From positions 1 through 21,058 of the forward strand of contig JBGTNI010000052.1 of the NCBI GenBank assembly GCA_041743105.1: 21,058 bases of DNA, read 5' to 3'. Numbering within the stretch: position 1 is the first letter of the stretch; each line of letters starts with the position of its first letter. Below, one piece after another: positions 6,592 through 13,591 of this stretch. Origin of the DNA: QHCE01 sp041743105 (GTDB lineage: Bacteria; Actinomycetota; Actinomycetes; Mycobacteriales; QHCE01). A model generated the notes under the pieces. The model had not been told where the DNA came from. It saw only the letters and a list, made by a program, of their open reading frames with translations, and did no database searches. Made by a program: the position numbers and the translations under genes.

Positions 6592-7929
6592 GTGGAGGAT
6601 AACGTCATCGCCGGAGACCAGCATGCGCTTCGGGTGGCGCTGCTGGGCTGCGGCACCGTCGGAAGCCATGTGGTGCGGTTGCTATACGCACAGGCCGGCG
6701 AGCTGGCAGTACGCATCGGTGCGCCGCTGGAGCTCGTTGGCGTTGCGGTGCGTGACCCGGATCGCACGCGGCCGGACCTGCCGCTGGATCCGACGCTACT
6801 TACTTCTGATGCGGCATCCCTTGCCACTCGGCCAGATGTCGACATCGTGGTGGAGCTGGTCGGCGGCATCGACGGGCCGCGCGACTGGCTTACATCGGCG
6901 CTGACGCAGGGAAAGTCCGTTGTCACCGCCAACAAGGCGCTGCTGGCCGACGACGGAGCCGCGCTGCACGATGCGGCGGTTGCCGGTGGCGCTGACCTGT
7001 ATTACGAGGCTGCCGTAGCCGGCGCGATTCCGTTACTGCGCCCACTGCGCGAGTCACTACATGGCGACCGCATCGCCCGCGTCATGGGAATCGTGAACGG
7101 CACCACCAACTACATCTTGTCCAATATGGACGAAACCGGTGCTGGCTTCGATGAGTGCTTGGCCGCGGCCACCGAGCTCGGCTACGCCGAGACCGACGCT
7201 GCCGCAGACATCGACGGCTTCGACGCCGCCGCGAAGGCAGCGATCATCGCCTCGCTGGCGTTTCACACCCGCGTCAGTGCGGCAGACGTCTATTGCGAAG
7301 GTATCCGCGGGGTCACCTCCGCCGACATTGCTTCGGCCAAGGCCCTTGACCGCACTATCAAGTTGCTCTGCCTCGCAGAGCGCGTCCGCGTCCCCGGTCA
7401 AGGGGAGCAAGAGAGCATCAGTGTGCGGGTATATCCGGCGATGATTCCGCGCACCCACCCCCTAGCGGCTGTGAGCGGTGCCTACAACGCGGTCTTTGTG
7501 GAAGCACAGGCGGCGGGTTCGCTGATGTTTTACGGCCAAGGCGCAGGTGGCGCGCCCACCGCAAGCGCGGTCCTCGGTGACCTGGTGGCGGTGGCGCGAA
7601 ATCGGCTTACCGACAACCGCGTGCCGAGCGAGTCGACCTATGCCGCGTTGCCCTTGATGGCCATAGACGAGGCGGTCACCCGCTACTACATCTTGTTAGA
7701 TGTCAACGACAAACCGGGCGTGCTGGCTGCTGTCGCGTCGGCGTTCGCCGACCACGAGGTCAGCATCGCCATCGTGCGGCAGGAAGGTCGAGGCGACGAT
7801 GCGTCGCTGGTGCTGGTGACCCACGCCGCACCCGAAGCCGCCCTGGAGGCAACGGTGGACAGCCTTCGCCGACTCGATGCGGTGCGAGACGTCGTCAGCG
7901 TGATGCGCGTAGAAGGGGAGCAAGCATGA
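6592..7929 (+). CDS. hom: homoserine dehydrogenase
   Basis: A 445-residue NAD(P)-dependent enzyme that reduces aspartate semialdehyde to homoserine, the branch point to threonine and methionine. The nucleotide-binding motif (VALLGCGTVGSHVV) lies at the N-terminus, followed by VVTANKALLA, YYEAAVAGAIP and GIVNGTTNYIL, and the substrate-domain signature GYAETDAAADIDGFDAAAKAAI with its catalytic Lys. A C-terminal ACT domain (YYILLDVNDKPGVLAAVASAF onward, about the last 80 residues) should bind threonine for feedback inhibition. GTG 6592 is preferred because GAGGA lies 8 nt upstream; ATG 6577, five codons earlier, is the alternative and has no such site. The stop overlaps the thrC start by 4 bp (ATGA), so the two are translationally coupled. 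Confidence 0.96.
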   Translation: MEDNVIAGDQHALRVALLGCGTVGSHVVRLLYAQAGELAVRIGAPLELVGVAVRDPDRTRPDLPLDPTLLTSDAASLATRPDVDIVVELVGGIDGPRDWLTSALTQGKSVVTANKALLADDGAALHDAAVAGGADLYYEAAVAGAIPLLRPLRESLHGDRIARVMGIVNGTTNYILSNMDETGAGFDECLAAATELGYAETDAAADIDGFDAAAKAAIIASLAFHTRVSAADVYCEGIRGVTSADIASAKALDRTIKLLCLAERVRVPGQGEQESISVRVYPAMIPRTHPLAAVSGAYNAVFVEAQAAGSLMFYGQGAGGAPTASAVLGDLVAVARNRLTDNRVPSESTYAALPLMAIDEAVTRYYILLDVNDKPGVLAAVASAFADHEVSIAIVRQEGRGDDASLVLVTHAAPEAALEATVDSLRRLDAVRDVVSVMRVEGEQA

Positions 7930-9032
7930 CTAGCACAGCCCTGGCAACCGACTGGCGTGGAATCGTCGAAGAGTTCCGCGATCAGCTACCGGTCACCGAT
8001 ACCACGCCCGTGATCACGCTGCGCGAAGGTGGCACGCCACTGCTGTACGCGCCGCGGCTCTCGCGGCGGACCGGCTGCGAGGTGTACCTGAAGGTTGAAG
8101 GAGCCAATCCCACGGGCTCGTTCAAAGACCGGGGGATGACACTGGCCGTGAGTAAGGCCGTAGAGGCCGGCGCTACCGCGTTGCTATGTGCCTCCACAGG
8201 CAACACAGCCGCGTCGGCGGCGGCATACGCTGTTCGGGCCGGCATTGCATGCGCGGTGTTGCTTCCCAAGGGTGCGGTCGCTCCGGGGAAAGTCGCGCAG
8301 GCGCTGGCCTACGGCGCCCAGATTTTGGAAGTGGAGGGCACCGTCGATGACTGCCTCCGGCTCAGTATTGAGCTAGCCGCTAATTACCCGGTGGCGCTGG
8401 TGAACTCAGTGAACCCCCACCGGATCGCTGGGCAGAAGACCGCCTCGTTTGAGATCGTAAACGAGATAGGGGAAGCGCCCGCGGCGCATTTCCTGCCCGT
8501 GGGCGGCGCCGGGAACATCACCGCTTACTGGCAGGGATATAAGCAAGCGCACGAGCTGGGCTGGGCTCCTAGTCGCCCTGCGATGTGCGGTTTCCAAGCA
8601 GCGGGATCCGCTCCGATCGTCACCGGATCGCCGGTGACCAACCCCCAGACGGTGGCCACCGCAATCCGGATCGGGAACCCGGCGTCATGGCGTTCCGCGG
8701 TGAACGCCCGGGACGAATCCGGCGGACTCATCTCCGCCGTCACCGACGCCGAGATCCTGGCCGTGCATACGATGTTGTCGCGAGAAGAAGCGGTGTTCGT
8801 GGAGCCGGCGTCGGCGACTGGCGTCGCCGGTCTCCTGGCGCTTACCGACCCTGCCCAGCATGTGGCCCACCCGGAGTACGCCCAGATGGCCGACGTGTTG
8901 CATGGCCGACGAGTGGTCTGCACGGTTACCGGGAATGGGCTCAAGGACCCGGAGTGGGCAGTACGCGCTGCCCCGCCGGCCACCACGGTGGCCGCCGACG
9001 TGCAGGCGGTGGCCGCAGCGTTGGAGCTGTAG
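7926..9032 (+). CDS. thrC: threonine synthase
   Basis: A 368-residue fold-II PLP enzyme that converts O-phosphohomoserine to threonine. The PLP-binding lysine is Lys67 in NPTGSFKDRGM. The phosphate-binding loop LPVGGAGNITAYWQGYK and the substrate motif CASTGNTAASAAAYA are both present. Its length matches the short actinobacterial type (about 360 residues) rather than the longer E. coli type. It begins inside the hom stop codon (ATGA overlap). A 7-bp GC-rich hairpin follows 22 bp after the stop, and the next genes are on the opposite strand, so the hom-thrC unit seems to end here. In Mycobacterium thrB follows directly; here a toxin-antitoxin module separates them by about 1 kb. Confidence 0.97.
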   Translation: MTSTALATDWRGIVEEFRDQLPVTDTTPVITLREGGTPLLYAPRLSRRTGCEVYLKVEGANPTGSFKDRGMTLAVSKAVEAGATALLCASTGNTAASAAAYAVRAGIACAVLLPKGAVAPGKVAQALAYGAQILEVEGTVDDCLRLSIELAANYPVALVNSVNPHRIAGQKTASFEIVNEIGEAPAAHFLPVGGAGNITAYWQGYKQAHELGWAPSRPAMCGFQAAGSAPIVTGSPVTNPQTVATAIRIGNPASWRSAVNARDESGGLISAVTDAEILAVHTMLSREEAVFVEPASATGVAGLLALTDPAQHVAHPEYAQMADVLHGRRVVCTVTGNGLKDPEWAVRAAPPATTVAADVQAVAAALEL

Positions 9033-9054
9033 GCCACAGTCACGCCGCTTGCGT

Positions 9055-9073
9055 CGCCGTGGCCGGCACGGCG
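9055..9073 (+). terminator. hairpin after thrC, possible terminator
   Basis: A perfect 7-bp GC-rich stem CGCCGTG/CACGGCG with a 5-nt loop (GCCGG) starts 22 bp after the thrC stop. There is no following T-run, as is common in high-GC actinobacteria, so it may end or merely pause transcription, or protect the mRNA 3' end. It lies between the end of hom-thrC and the convergent vapC. Confidence 0.45.
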
Positions 9074-9130
9074 GATGGCTGATCATCGGCACATTGGTCT
9101 TGCGGAAGGCCTCTGGTGTACGTGGAAGCA

Positions 9131-9568
9131 TCAGGCGTCGTCAGGTAGAAGGCGAAAGGCGCGGTGGTCCGTGAGGGGACGGATGGCCCGGAAGTCTCTA
9201 CGGTCAAGCGTCAATATGGCGTTGGTTCGGAACTGATATGCCAACGCCACGTTCACTACATCAGCAAGATCGAGATGCAGGTCGAGGTAGCGGGCTCGAA
9301 CGGCCTGTGCTGTATCGAGGATGTCGGCTGTGATCTCGGGGAGCACGGCACGACCTGCCCGCACCCAGCGCCGGATGTCATCGATCGCCTGGTGTGCGGC
9401 ATCGCGGCCGAGGACACGGTGGGCGACGTGATCAAGCTCGCTGAGCAGTACCGGCGAGACGATCAGTGTTCCGGCGTCGCGCAACACTGTGCGAGCTGCC
9501 TCGCCATCAGGGTGGGTCTCGTCGAGGGCGGCTAGTAGCCCGGACGTGTCTGCCACAACGATGATCAA
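9131..9568 (-). CDS. vapC: VapC-type PIN-domain toxin (module 2)
   Basis: A 145-residue PIN-domain protein with all four acidic active-site positions in order: Asp7 (VVADTSGLLAAL), Glu44 (LLSELDHV), Asp103 (LHLDLADVVNVALA) and Asp122 (LTLDRRDF). This is an intact predicted RNase toxin. The start is TTG at 9568, supported by AGAGG 8 nt upstream; a GTG four codons in (9556) is possible but would begin two codons before the first catalytic Asp. It does not overlap its antitoxin: about 100 bp separate them, containing an 11-bp inverted repeat. It lies between thrC and thrB on the opposite strand and converges on thrC. Confidence 0.87.
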   Translation of the reverse strand: MIIVVADTSGLLAALDETHPDGEAARTVLRDAGTLIVSPVLLSELDHVAHRVLGRDAAHQAIDDIRRWVRAGRAVLPEITADILDTAQAVRARYLDLHLDLADVVNVALAYQFRTNAILTLDRRDFRAIRPLTDHRAFRLLPDDA

Positions 9569-9588
9569 TCAGCCGACCTCTCACAGAG

Positions 9589-9677
9589 CCCGGTAATAGG
9601 GAGGATGCCAAGGGCCGCGGGAGCCGCCGCCTGGTAGGCAAGGCGACGAGAACACAGGCAGCGTCACTATTACCGGG
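9589..9677. repeat. 11-bp perfect inverted repeat in the vapB-vapC gap
   Basis: CCCGGTAATAG (9589-9599) and its exact complement CTATTACCGGG (9667-9677) bracket 67 bp. On the minus strand the first-transcribed arm contains the vapB2 stop: the gene ends TAA TAG TGA, three in-frame stops in a row. The other arm ends about 20 nt before the vapC2 TTG start. In RNA the arms could fold into a long stem-loop that lowers toxin translation relative to antitoxin. Equally, this could be a small palindrome-ended insertion that separated two genes that once overlapped. No similar repeat was noticed elsewhere in the window. Confidence 0.6.
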
Positions 9678-9939
9678 GTCTCTTGCTCTGCTCGTATGCT
9701 TCGGATTTCTCTGCCCAGACGGCCTGAAGAGGTTCACCTTCGCCGAGTCGGCGTGAGCGGTCCTGTGGGGTGTAAGAGCGGGTAAAAAACGGTTCATCCC
9801 AGGTTCGATTGTTCATCGCCGCCAGATGAATAGCATCTCGAAGGAGCGTGGCTTCGGTGATGCCTCTGCGCGCGGCCGTGGCTTTGAGGACCGCCAGGTC
9901 GTCCTCATCGGCAAAAACCGTCGTTCGTTTCATGGCCAT
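9670..9939 (-). CDS. vapB: VapB-type antitoxin, ribbon-helix-helix (module 2)
   Basis: An 89-residue protein beginning MAMKRTTVFADEDDLAVLKATA, then RRGITEATLLRDAIHLAAM: a strand followed by two helices, the pattern of CopG-like ribbon-helix-helix antitoxins. The charged C-terminal half should bind the toxin. The ATG at 9939 is chosen; a TTG one codon earlier keeps the frame open. No ribosome binding site is visible, and a -10-like TAGCAT ends exactly 6 nt before the ATG, which points to a leaderless mRNA. The gene ends in three consecutive in-frame stops. It is divergent from thrB. Family assignment relies on both sequence pattern and the adjacent PIN toxin. Confidence 0.8.
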   Translation of the reverse strand: MAMKRTTVFADEDDLAVLKATAARRGITEATLLRDAIHLAAMNNRTWDEPFFTRSYTPQDRSRRLGEGEPLQAVWAEKSEAYEQSKRPR

Positions 9940-9943
9940 CAAC

Positions 9944-9974
9944 GTATGCTACCACCGACATACCTTCCGCTGAA
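9944..9974 (-). promoter_or_regulatory. vapBC module 2 promoter and candidate operator
   Basis: On the minus strand TAGCAT (9951-9946) is a -10-like hexamer 6 nt before the antitoxin ATG. TTCAGC (9974-9969), 17 bp further upstream, is a poor -35. An interrupted inverted repeat GTATG (9944-9948)/CATAC (9959-9963) covers the -10 and is the best candidate operator. It is weaker than the operators of the other two modules. Confidence 0.45.
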
Positions 9975-10032
9975 GGGCGCACTTGTACCAGCGTCGAGGA
10001 AATGGCCAGATTTTCTCCGCCAGTATCCGCCG

Positions 10033-10038
10033 TACAAT
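10033..10038 (+). promoter_or_regulatory. candidate thrB promoter (-10 TACAAT)
   Basis: TACAAT is a near-consensus -10 element 36 bp before the chosen thrB start. No good -35 is visible 16-18 bp upstream. Since vapBC2 cuts thrB off from hom-thrC, thrB needs its own promoter and this is the strongest candidate in the divergent gap. Six nt further on lies an ATG that opens a short out-of-frame ORF. Confidence 0.5.
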
Positions 10039-10044
10039 GCTTAT

Positions 10045-10089
10045 ATGCCACGCTGTCGGTTATGTGTAGCTTCATGTCGAGCCCCATAA
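10045..10089 (+). CDS. possible leaderless leader peptide overlapping the thrB start
   Basis: A 14-codon frame (MPRCRLCVASCRAP, then TAA) starts 6 nt after the TACAAT -10, the same spacing as in the three antitoxin genes, so it could be translated from a leaderless mRNA. It overlaps the thrB start (10074) in another frame. Three of its 14 residues are cysteine. Leaderless cysteine-rich short ORFs are known cysteine-responsive attenuators in mycobacteria, but those have adjacent cysteine codons, and this one does not. It may be chance; coding status is uncertain. Confidence 0.25.
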   Translation: MPRCRLCVASCRAP

Positions 10090-10982
10090 CGGTCCGAGTC
10101 CCAGCCAGTAGTGCCAACCTAGGGCCAGGCTTCGACTGCCTAGCGCTCGCGTTGTCTCTCGCCGACGAGATAGAAGCCGCGGTGACGCCCAGCGGTCTTA
10201 TCGTTGAGGTTGACGGCGAAGGTGCCGAAGAACTGCCGCGAGATGAGAAGCACCTTGTGGTCCAGGCAGCTCGAGCGGCATTCGACGTTCTGGGTGGTCA
10301 GCCCACTGGGCTCCGACTCCACTGCCGGAACGCCATCCCGCAAAGCCGCGGCCTTGGTTCGTCCTCCGCCGCGATCGTGGCCGGGATCCTGCTTGCCCGA
10401 GCATTGGTAACCGACGGGGATCAGTTGCTAGACGAGGCGGGCGTGCTGACTCTGGCCGATCAACTCGAGGGGCATCCCGACAACGCGGCCGCATGCCTCC
10501 TCGGTGGGTTGGTTATCGCTTGGCGTGATGTGCTGGGGGCTCGTGCGGTCACTTGTCGGCCGGTGCAAGAGCTATCCCCGGTGGTGTACATCCCCAGTGA
10601 ACGCGGTGTCACCGCGCACGCCCGTGCGATCCTCCCATCTGAGGTGCCACACAACGACGCGGCCGCAACCGTGAGCCGTGCCATATTGCTTGTGCATGCG
10701 TTGTGTGACGAGCCAGGTTTACTCCTACCGGCTACTGAGGACTGGTTGCACCAGGACGCTCGAGCCGACGCTATGCCGGAGTCCGCGGCGTTGATCGAGA
10801 AGTTACGAGCCGCGGGAATTTCTGCCGTATTGAGCGGTGCCGGCCCCGCTGTGCTCGCGCTCACCTGCGATGAAGGAGCTGTGGAGCTCGCGCCGCACGT
10901 ACTATTCGAGGCGCACCGGCTTCATGTCGACCGGGTTGGCGCTACCGTGACCCCCGTGCTAGCTGGACACGAGTCGCGCTAG
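10074..10982 (+). CDS. thrB: homoserine kinase
   Basis: A 302-residue GHMP-family kinase that phosphorylates homoserine, feeding threonine synthase. The N-terminal family motif VRVPASSANLGPGFDCLALALSL is present. The ATP-binding loop is IPQSRGLGSSSAAIVAGILLA, followed by DQLEGHPDNAAACLLGG and, near the C-terminus, the third GHMP motif ISAVLSGAGPAVLALT. The frame is open from 10002, but ATG 10074 (MSSPITVRVPASSANLG) best fits the length of relatives; ATG 10062 is possible. Neither has a ribosome binding site. It is separated from hom-thrC by the vapBC2 module, so its expression is probably independent. A short palindrome AGAATAATTCT overlaps its stop. Confidence 0.95.
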   Translation: MSSPITVRVPASSANLGPGFDCLALALSLADEIEAAVTPSGLIVEVDGEGAEELPRDEKHLVVQAARAAFDVLGGQPTGLRLHCRNAIPQSRGLGSSSAAIVAGILLARALVTDGDQLLDEAGVLTLADQLEGHPDNAAACLLGGLVIAWRDVLGARAVTCRPVQELSPVVYIPSERGVTAHARAILPSEVPHNDAAATVSRAILLVHALCDEPGLLLPATEDWLHQDARADAMPESAALIEKLRAAGISAVLSGAGPAVLALTCDEGAVELAPHVLFEAHRLHVDRVGATVTPVLAGHESR

Positions 10983-11331
10983 AATAATTCTGGTAGGCGA
11001 TAGAACATGCCGAAGACACGCCGCAGCGCTAATAAGCCAACCTGTTGCGTTCGGCCAGTTACGACGTCTACGCTTGTAGGTACCTAGCCGCCAGTTGCGC
11101 GATCATGCGTTCAGCCTGTACCGGTGCGAGCGTGCTCTTATCGGTGATGATCGAGATCAGACGTGTTGCCACAGCAACTATGAGTCACGCATGCCGGCGG
11201 CAATCTAATCGATGAGCTGCGTTTGCGTCCACTTTTACTAATACCAGTAACGAGTGGGCAGTTCGTAGCCGTCGTAGTGAAATCTGGTCACGTGGTTGTA
11301 CCCGTGGCCCGTCGCAGAGTAAGGAAACCCA
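10983..11331 (+). other. thrB-rho intergenic region (rho leader), with possible degraded reverse-strand gene
   Basis: A 349-bp stretch with no intact gene. On the minus strand 11068-11184 reads as an open 38-codon segment ending at TAG (ITDKSTLAPVQAERMIAQLAARY within it). Just upstream, after an in-frame TGA, the same frame continues (VDANAAHRLDC). In another frame 11238-11331 also looks protein-like (HYDGYELPTRYWY). Together these suggest a decayed gene with a stop and a frameshift, family unknown. On the plus strand the region must include the rho promoter and leader; a hairpin lies at 11229-11257. I see no convincing -35/-10 pair. Confidence 0.3.
11229..11257 (+). promoter_or_regulatory. 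stem-loop in the rho leader
   Basis: CCACT (11229-11233) pairs with AGTGG (11253-11257), and TTACT (11235-11239) with AGTAA (11246-11250). This leaves a 1-nt versus 2-nt bulge and the loop AATACC: ten base pairs in all, 74 bp before the rho start. It could be an RNA structure in the leader or a protein-binding site. rho genes are commonly autoregulated by Rho-dependent termination in their leader, so RNA structure here would matter; the function is inference. Confidence 0.4.
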
Positions 11332-13425
11332 TTGAGCGACACATCCAGTCTTCTTCCCGCAGAATCTGACGTATTCGCGTCATCGGGGGAAGACACCCGG
11401 AGCAGTAACGGCTCCGCTAGCAAGTCCCGCTCCACCAAAGCTGGTCTGACCGGCATGTTGCTGGCCCAGCTACAAAAGCTTGCCACTGAGCTTGGTATCG
11501 GCGGCACCGGGCGAATGCGTAAGAGCGAACTCGTCGAGGCCATCGGCAAACGCCAATCAGGCTATGTCATCGATACCCATACCGCCCCACGAGCGAGCGG
11601 GGCTAACGGCTCGTCCAACGGCGGGGCCACATCTGAAACTTCTCGCAGCATGCCAAGTCAGAGCAGCCTGTCGAGCCAGAACCACGCTCCACGCCGTGCG
11701 GCCGTGGTATCGGCGAGCGCCGAACAGGTTGAGTTGCCTGTAGGGGAGGCCAATCCAATGTCTGAGAATGCAGTAGCCAGCACGCGCCTAGCGGATACGC
11801 CGCCCGATGCTTCAGCGGAGAGTGCCCCGACGGCCCGGCCGCGTCGTCGCGCCGTCCGCCAGGCCGGCACTCCTGTGGTGGAGGCGTTCGAACCGGCCAT
11901 GTCGAGTCAGGGCAGCGAATCGGCACCAGTCCACGGTGACCCTCGTGAGGGCGACACCGCCGGCTCTGACCGGAATGGGAATGCCGGAAGGCGCCACACC
12001 GGCAGTAGGGACGGTGGCCGCAATGGTGGTGGTAGAGACGGTGGTGGTAGAGACGGCGGTCGTAACGGTGGGCGCGACTCCAACCGTTCGTCACAGCGCC
12101 GCTCCAGCGATCGCCCAAACGGTCGGTCCATTGAACGTTCCGGTGACCGCCCGAACGACCGCTATGACGACCGGCCCGAAGACGACGGCGAGTACGGGCG
12201 CCGTCGCCGCGGTGGACGTGACCGTGATCGCAATCGGCGGGGAGGTCGAGAGCGGGACCGCGGTGACAGTGAGCCAGTAGTTACCGAAGACGACGTGTTG
12301 TTGCCAGTAGCCGGCATCGTCGACATTCTCGACAACTACGCTTTCATCCGCACGTCCGGTTACCTGTCGGGCTCCAACGACGTCTACGTTGCGATGTCGC
12401 AGGTGCGTAAGTACGCGCTACGACGTGGCGACGCCGTCACCGGTTCGGTACGGCAGCCCCGGGACGGCGAGCGGCAGAACAAGTACAACCCACTGGTCCG
12501 ACTGGACACGATCAACGGCGTCGAAGCGGAGCAGGCGCAGCGTCGCGAGGAGTTCCACAAGCTCACGCCGCTGTATCCGCAAGATCGACTGCGGCTCGAG
12601 ACCGAGCCGTATCAGCTCACCACCCGAGTTATAGACCTGGTGATGCCGATCGGTAAGGGGCAGCGTGCGCTGATCGTTTCGCCGCCCAAGGCCGGCAAGA
12701 CCATGGTGCTGCAGGCCATCGCGAACGCGATCACCACCAACAACCCCGAGTGTCACCTGATGGTGGTGCTGGTGGACGAGCGACCCGAAGAGGTCACCGA
12801 CATGCAGCGTTCGGTGAAGGGTGAGGTCATAGCCTCCACCTTCGACCGCCCACCCACCGATCACACCACGGTGGCCGAGCTTGCTATCGAACGCGCGAAG
12901 CGGCTGGTGGAGCTGGGACACGACGTGGTTGTGCTGCTGGACTCGATCACCCGACTGGGCCGCGCCTACAACCTGGCGGCTCCGGCGTCTGGTCGTATTC
13001 TTTCCGGCGGCGTGGATTCCACTGCCCTGTATCCGCCGAAGCGATTCTTGGGTGCCGCGCGCAACATCGAAAACGGTGGCTCGCTCACCATTTTGGCCAC
13101 AGCGCTCGTCGAGACAGGTTCCACGATGGACACCGTGATCTTCGAAGAGTTCAAGGGCACCGGCAATGCCGAGCTGAAGCTTGATCGGCGCATCGCCGAC
13201 AAGCGGGTCTTCCCCGCCGTGGACGTGGATGCCTCTGGCACTCGGAAGGAAGAGCTTCTGCTTGCTTCCGACGAGCTCGCCATCATCTATAAGCTGCGCA
13301 AGGTGCTGCACGCACTGGAATCACAGCAGGCGCTTGATCTGTTGCTGGACAAGCTCAAGAAGACCCGTACCAATGTGGAGTTCTTGATGCAGATTCAGAA
13401 CTCCACGCCAGGCAACGGCGACTAG
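11332..13425 (+). CDS. rho: transcription termination factor Rho
   Basis: A 697-residue hexameric RNA helicase. The C-terminal two thirds are canonical: RNA-binding OB fold (VAGIVDILDNYAFIRTSGYL and RKYALRRGDAVTG), Walker A PPKAGKT at 451-457, VLVDERPEEVTDM, the Walker B/Q-loop segment VVLLDSITRLGRAYN, and the secondary-channel R-loop region EEFKGTGNAELKLDR. The N-terminal Rho domain (LLAQLQKLATELGIGGTGRMRKSELVEAI) is at about 42-75. Between it and the OB fold is a ~230-residue low-complexity insertion, first Ser/Ala-rich, then Arg/Gly/Asp-rich (about 200-315). This actinobacterial feature makes the protein much longer than E. coli Rho (419). The start is TTG, supported by AAGGA 6 nt upstream. 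It has its own leader and seems monocistronic or first in rho-rpmE-prfA-prmC. Confidence 0.98.
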   Translation: MSDTSSLLPAESDVFASSGEDTRSSNGSASKSRSTKAGLTGMLLAQLQKLATELGIGGTGRMRKSELVEAIGKRQSGYVIDTHTAPRASGANGSSNGGATSETSRSMPSQSSLSSQNHAPRRAAVVSASAEQVELPVGEANPMSENAVASTRLADTPPDASAESAPTARPRRRAVRQAGTPVVEAFEPAMSSQGSESAPVHGDPREGDTAGSDRNGNAGRRHTGSRDGGRNGGGRDGGGRDGGRNGGRDSNRSSQRRSSDRPNGRSIERSGDRPNDRYDDRPEDDGEYGRRRRGGRDRDRNRRGGRERDRGDSEPVVTEDDVLLPVAGIVDILDNYAFIRTSGYLSGSNDVYVAMSQVRKYALRRGDAVTGSVRQPRDGERQNKYNPLVRLDTINGVEAEQAQRREEFHKLTPLYPQDRLRLETEPYQLTTRVIDLVMPIGKGQRALIVSPPKAGKTMVLQAIANAITTNNPECHLMVVLVDERPEEVTDMQRSVKGEVIASTFDRPPTDHTTVAELAIERAKRLVELGHDVVVLLDSITRLGRAYNLAAPASGRILSGGVDSTALYPPKRFLGAARNIENGGSLTILATALVETGSTMDTVIFEEFKGTGNAELKLDRRIADKRVFPAVDVDASGTRKEELLLASDELAIIYKLRKVLHALESQQALDLLLDKLKKTRTNVEFLMQIQNSTPGNGD
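12025..12054 (+). repeat. 15-bp in-frame tandem repeat in rho
   Basis: GGTGGTGGTAGAGAC occurs twice back to back (12025-12039, 12040-12054), encoding GGGRD-GGGRD within the Arg/Gly-rich insertion (residues 232-241). The copies are identical even at third positions, which points to recent duplication by slippage. Copy number may vary between strains without breaking the frame. Confidence 0.8.
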
Positions 13426-13450
13426 AGCTACGAGCCACTTGAGGAATATT

Positions 13451-13490
13451 TCTGCCCCATGGCAGACTTGTAGCCGTAGGGCTTGGCCCT
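13451..13490 (+). promoter_or_regulatory. two hairpins between rho and rpmE
   Basis: A 6-bp perfect hairpin TCTGCC-CCAT-GGCAGA (13451-13466) is followed 11 bp later by a 5-bp hairpin AGGGC-TTG-GCCCT (13478-13490). Neither has a T-run after it. They could form a weak terminator for rho or an mRNA processing or attenuation site before rpmE, which begins about 100 bp downstream. Confidence 0.4.
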
Positions 13491-13591
13491 TGCCGTAATC
13501 CCGCTGACCATGCGGTACCGGTTCACGCTCATGCTCTGAGTAGTCGTAGCAGAGCTTGGGCGACCCGGCGACCGAGATAAGGAAGACTTTC

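Noticed and set aside
10981..10991. AGAATAATTCT at the thrB stop as a terminator or operator
   Set aside because: Only 5 bp per arm with a 1-nt centre, AT-rich and isolated; too short to support a call.
12000..12270. Repetitive GGT/AGA/GAC sequence that could suggest a CRISPR or minisatellite array
   Set aside because: The repeats keep the rho reading frame and encode an Arg/Gly-rich segment; there are no regular spacers.
12418..13311. 297-codon open frame on the minus strand under rho
   Set aside because: It lies wholly inside the conserved rho coding sequence, has no recognisable motif, and is the usual shadow frame of a high-GC gene.
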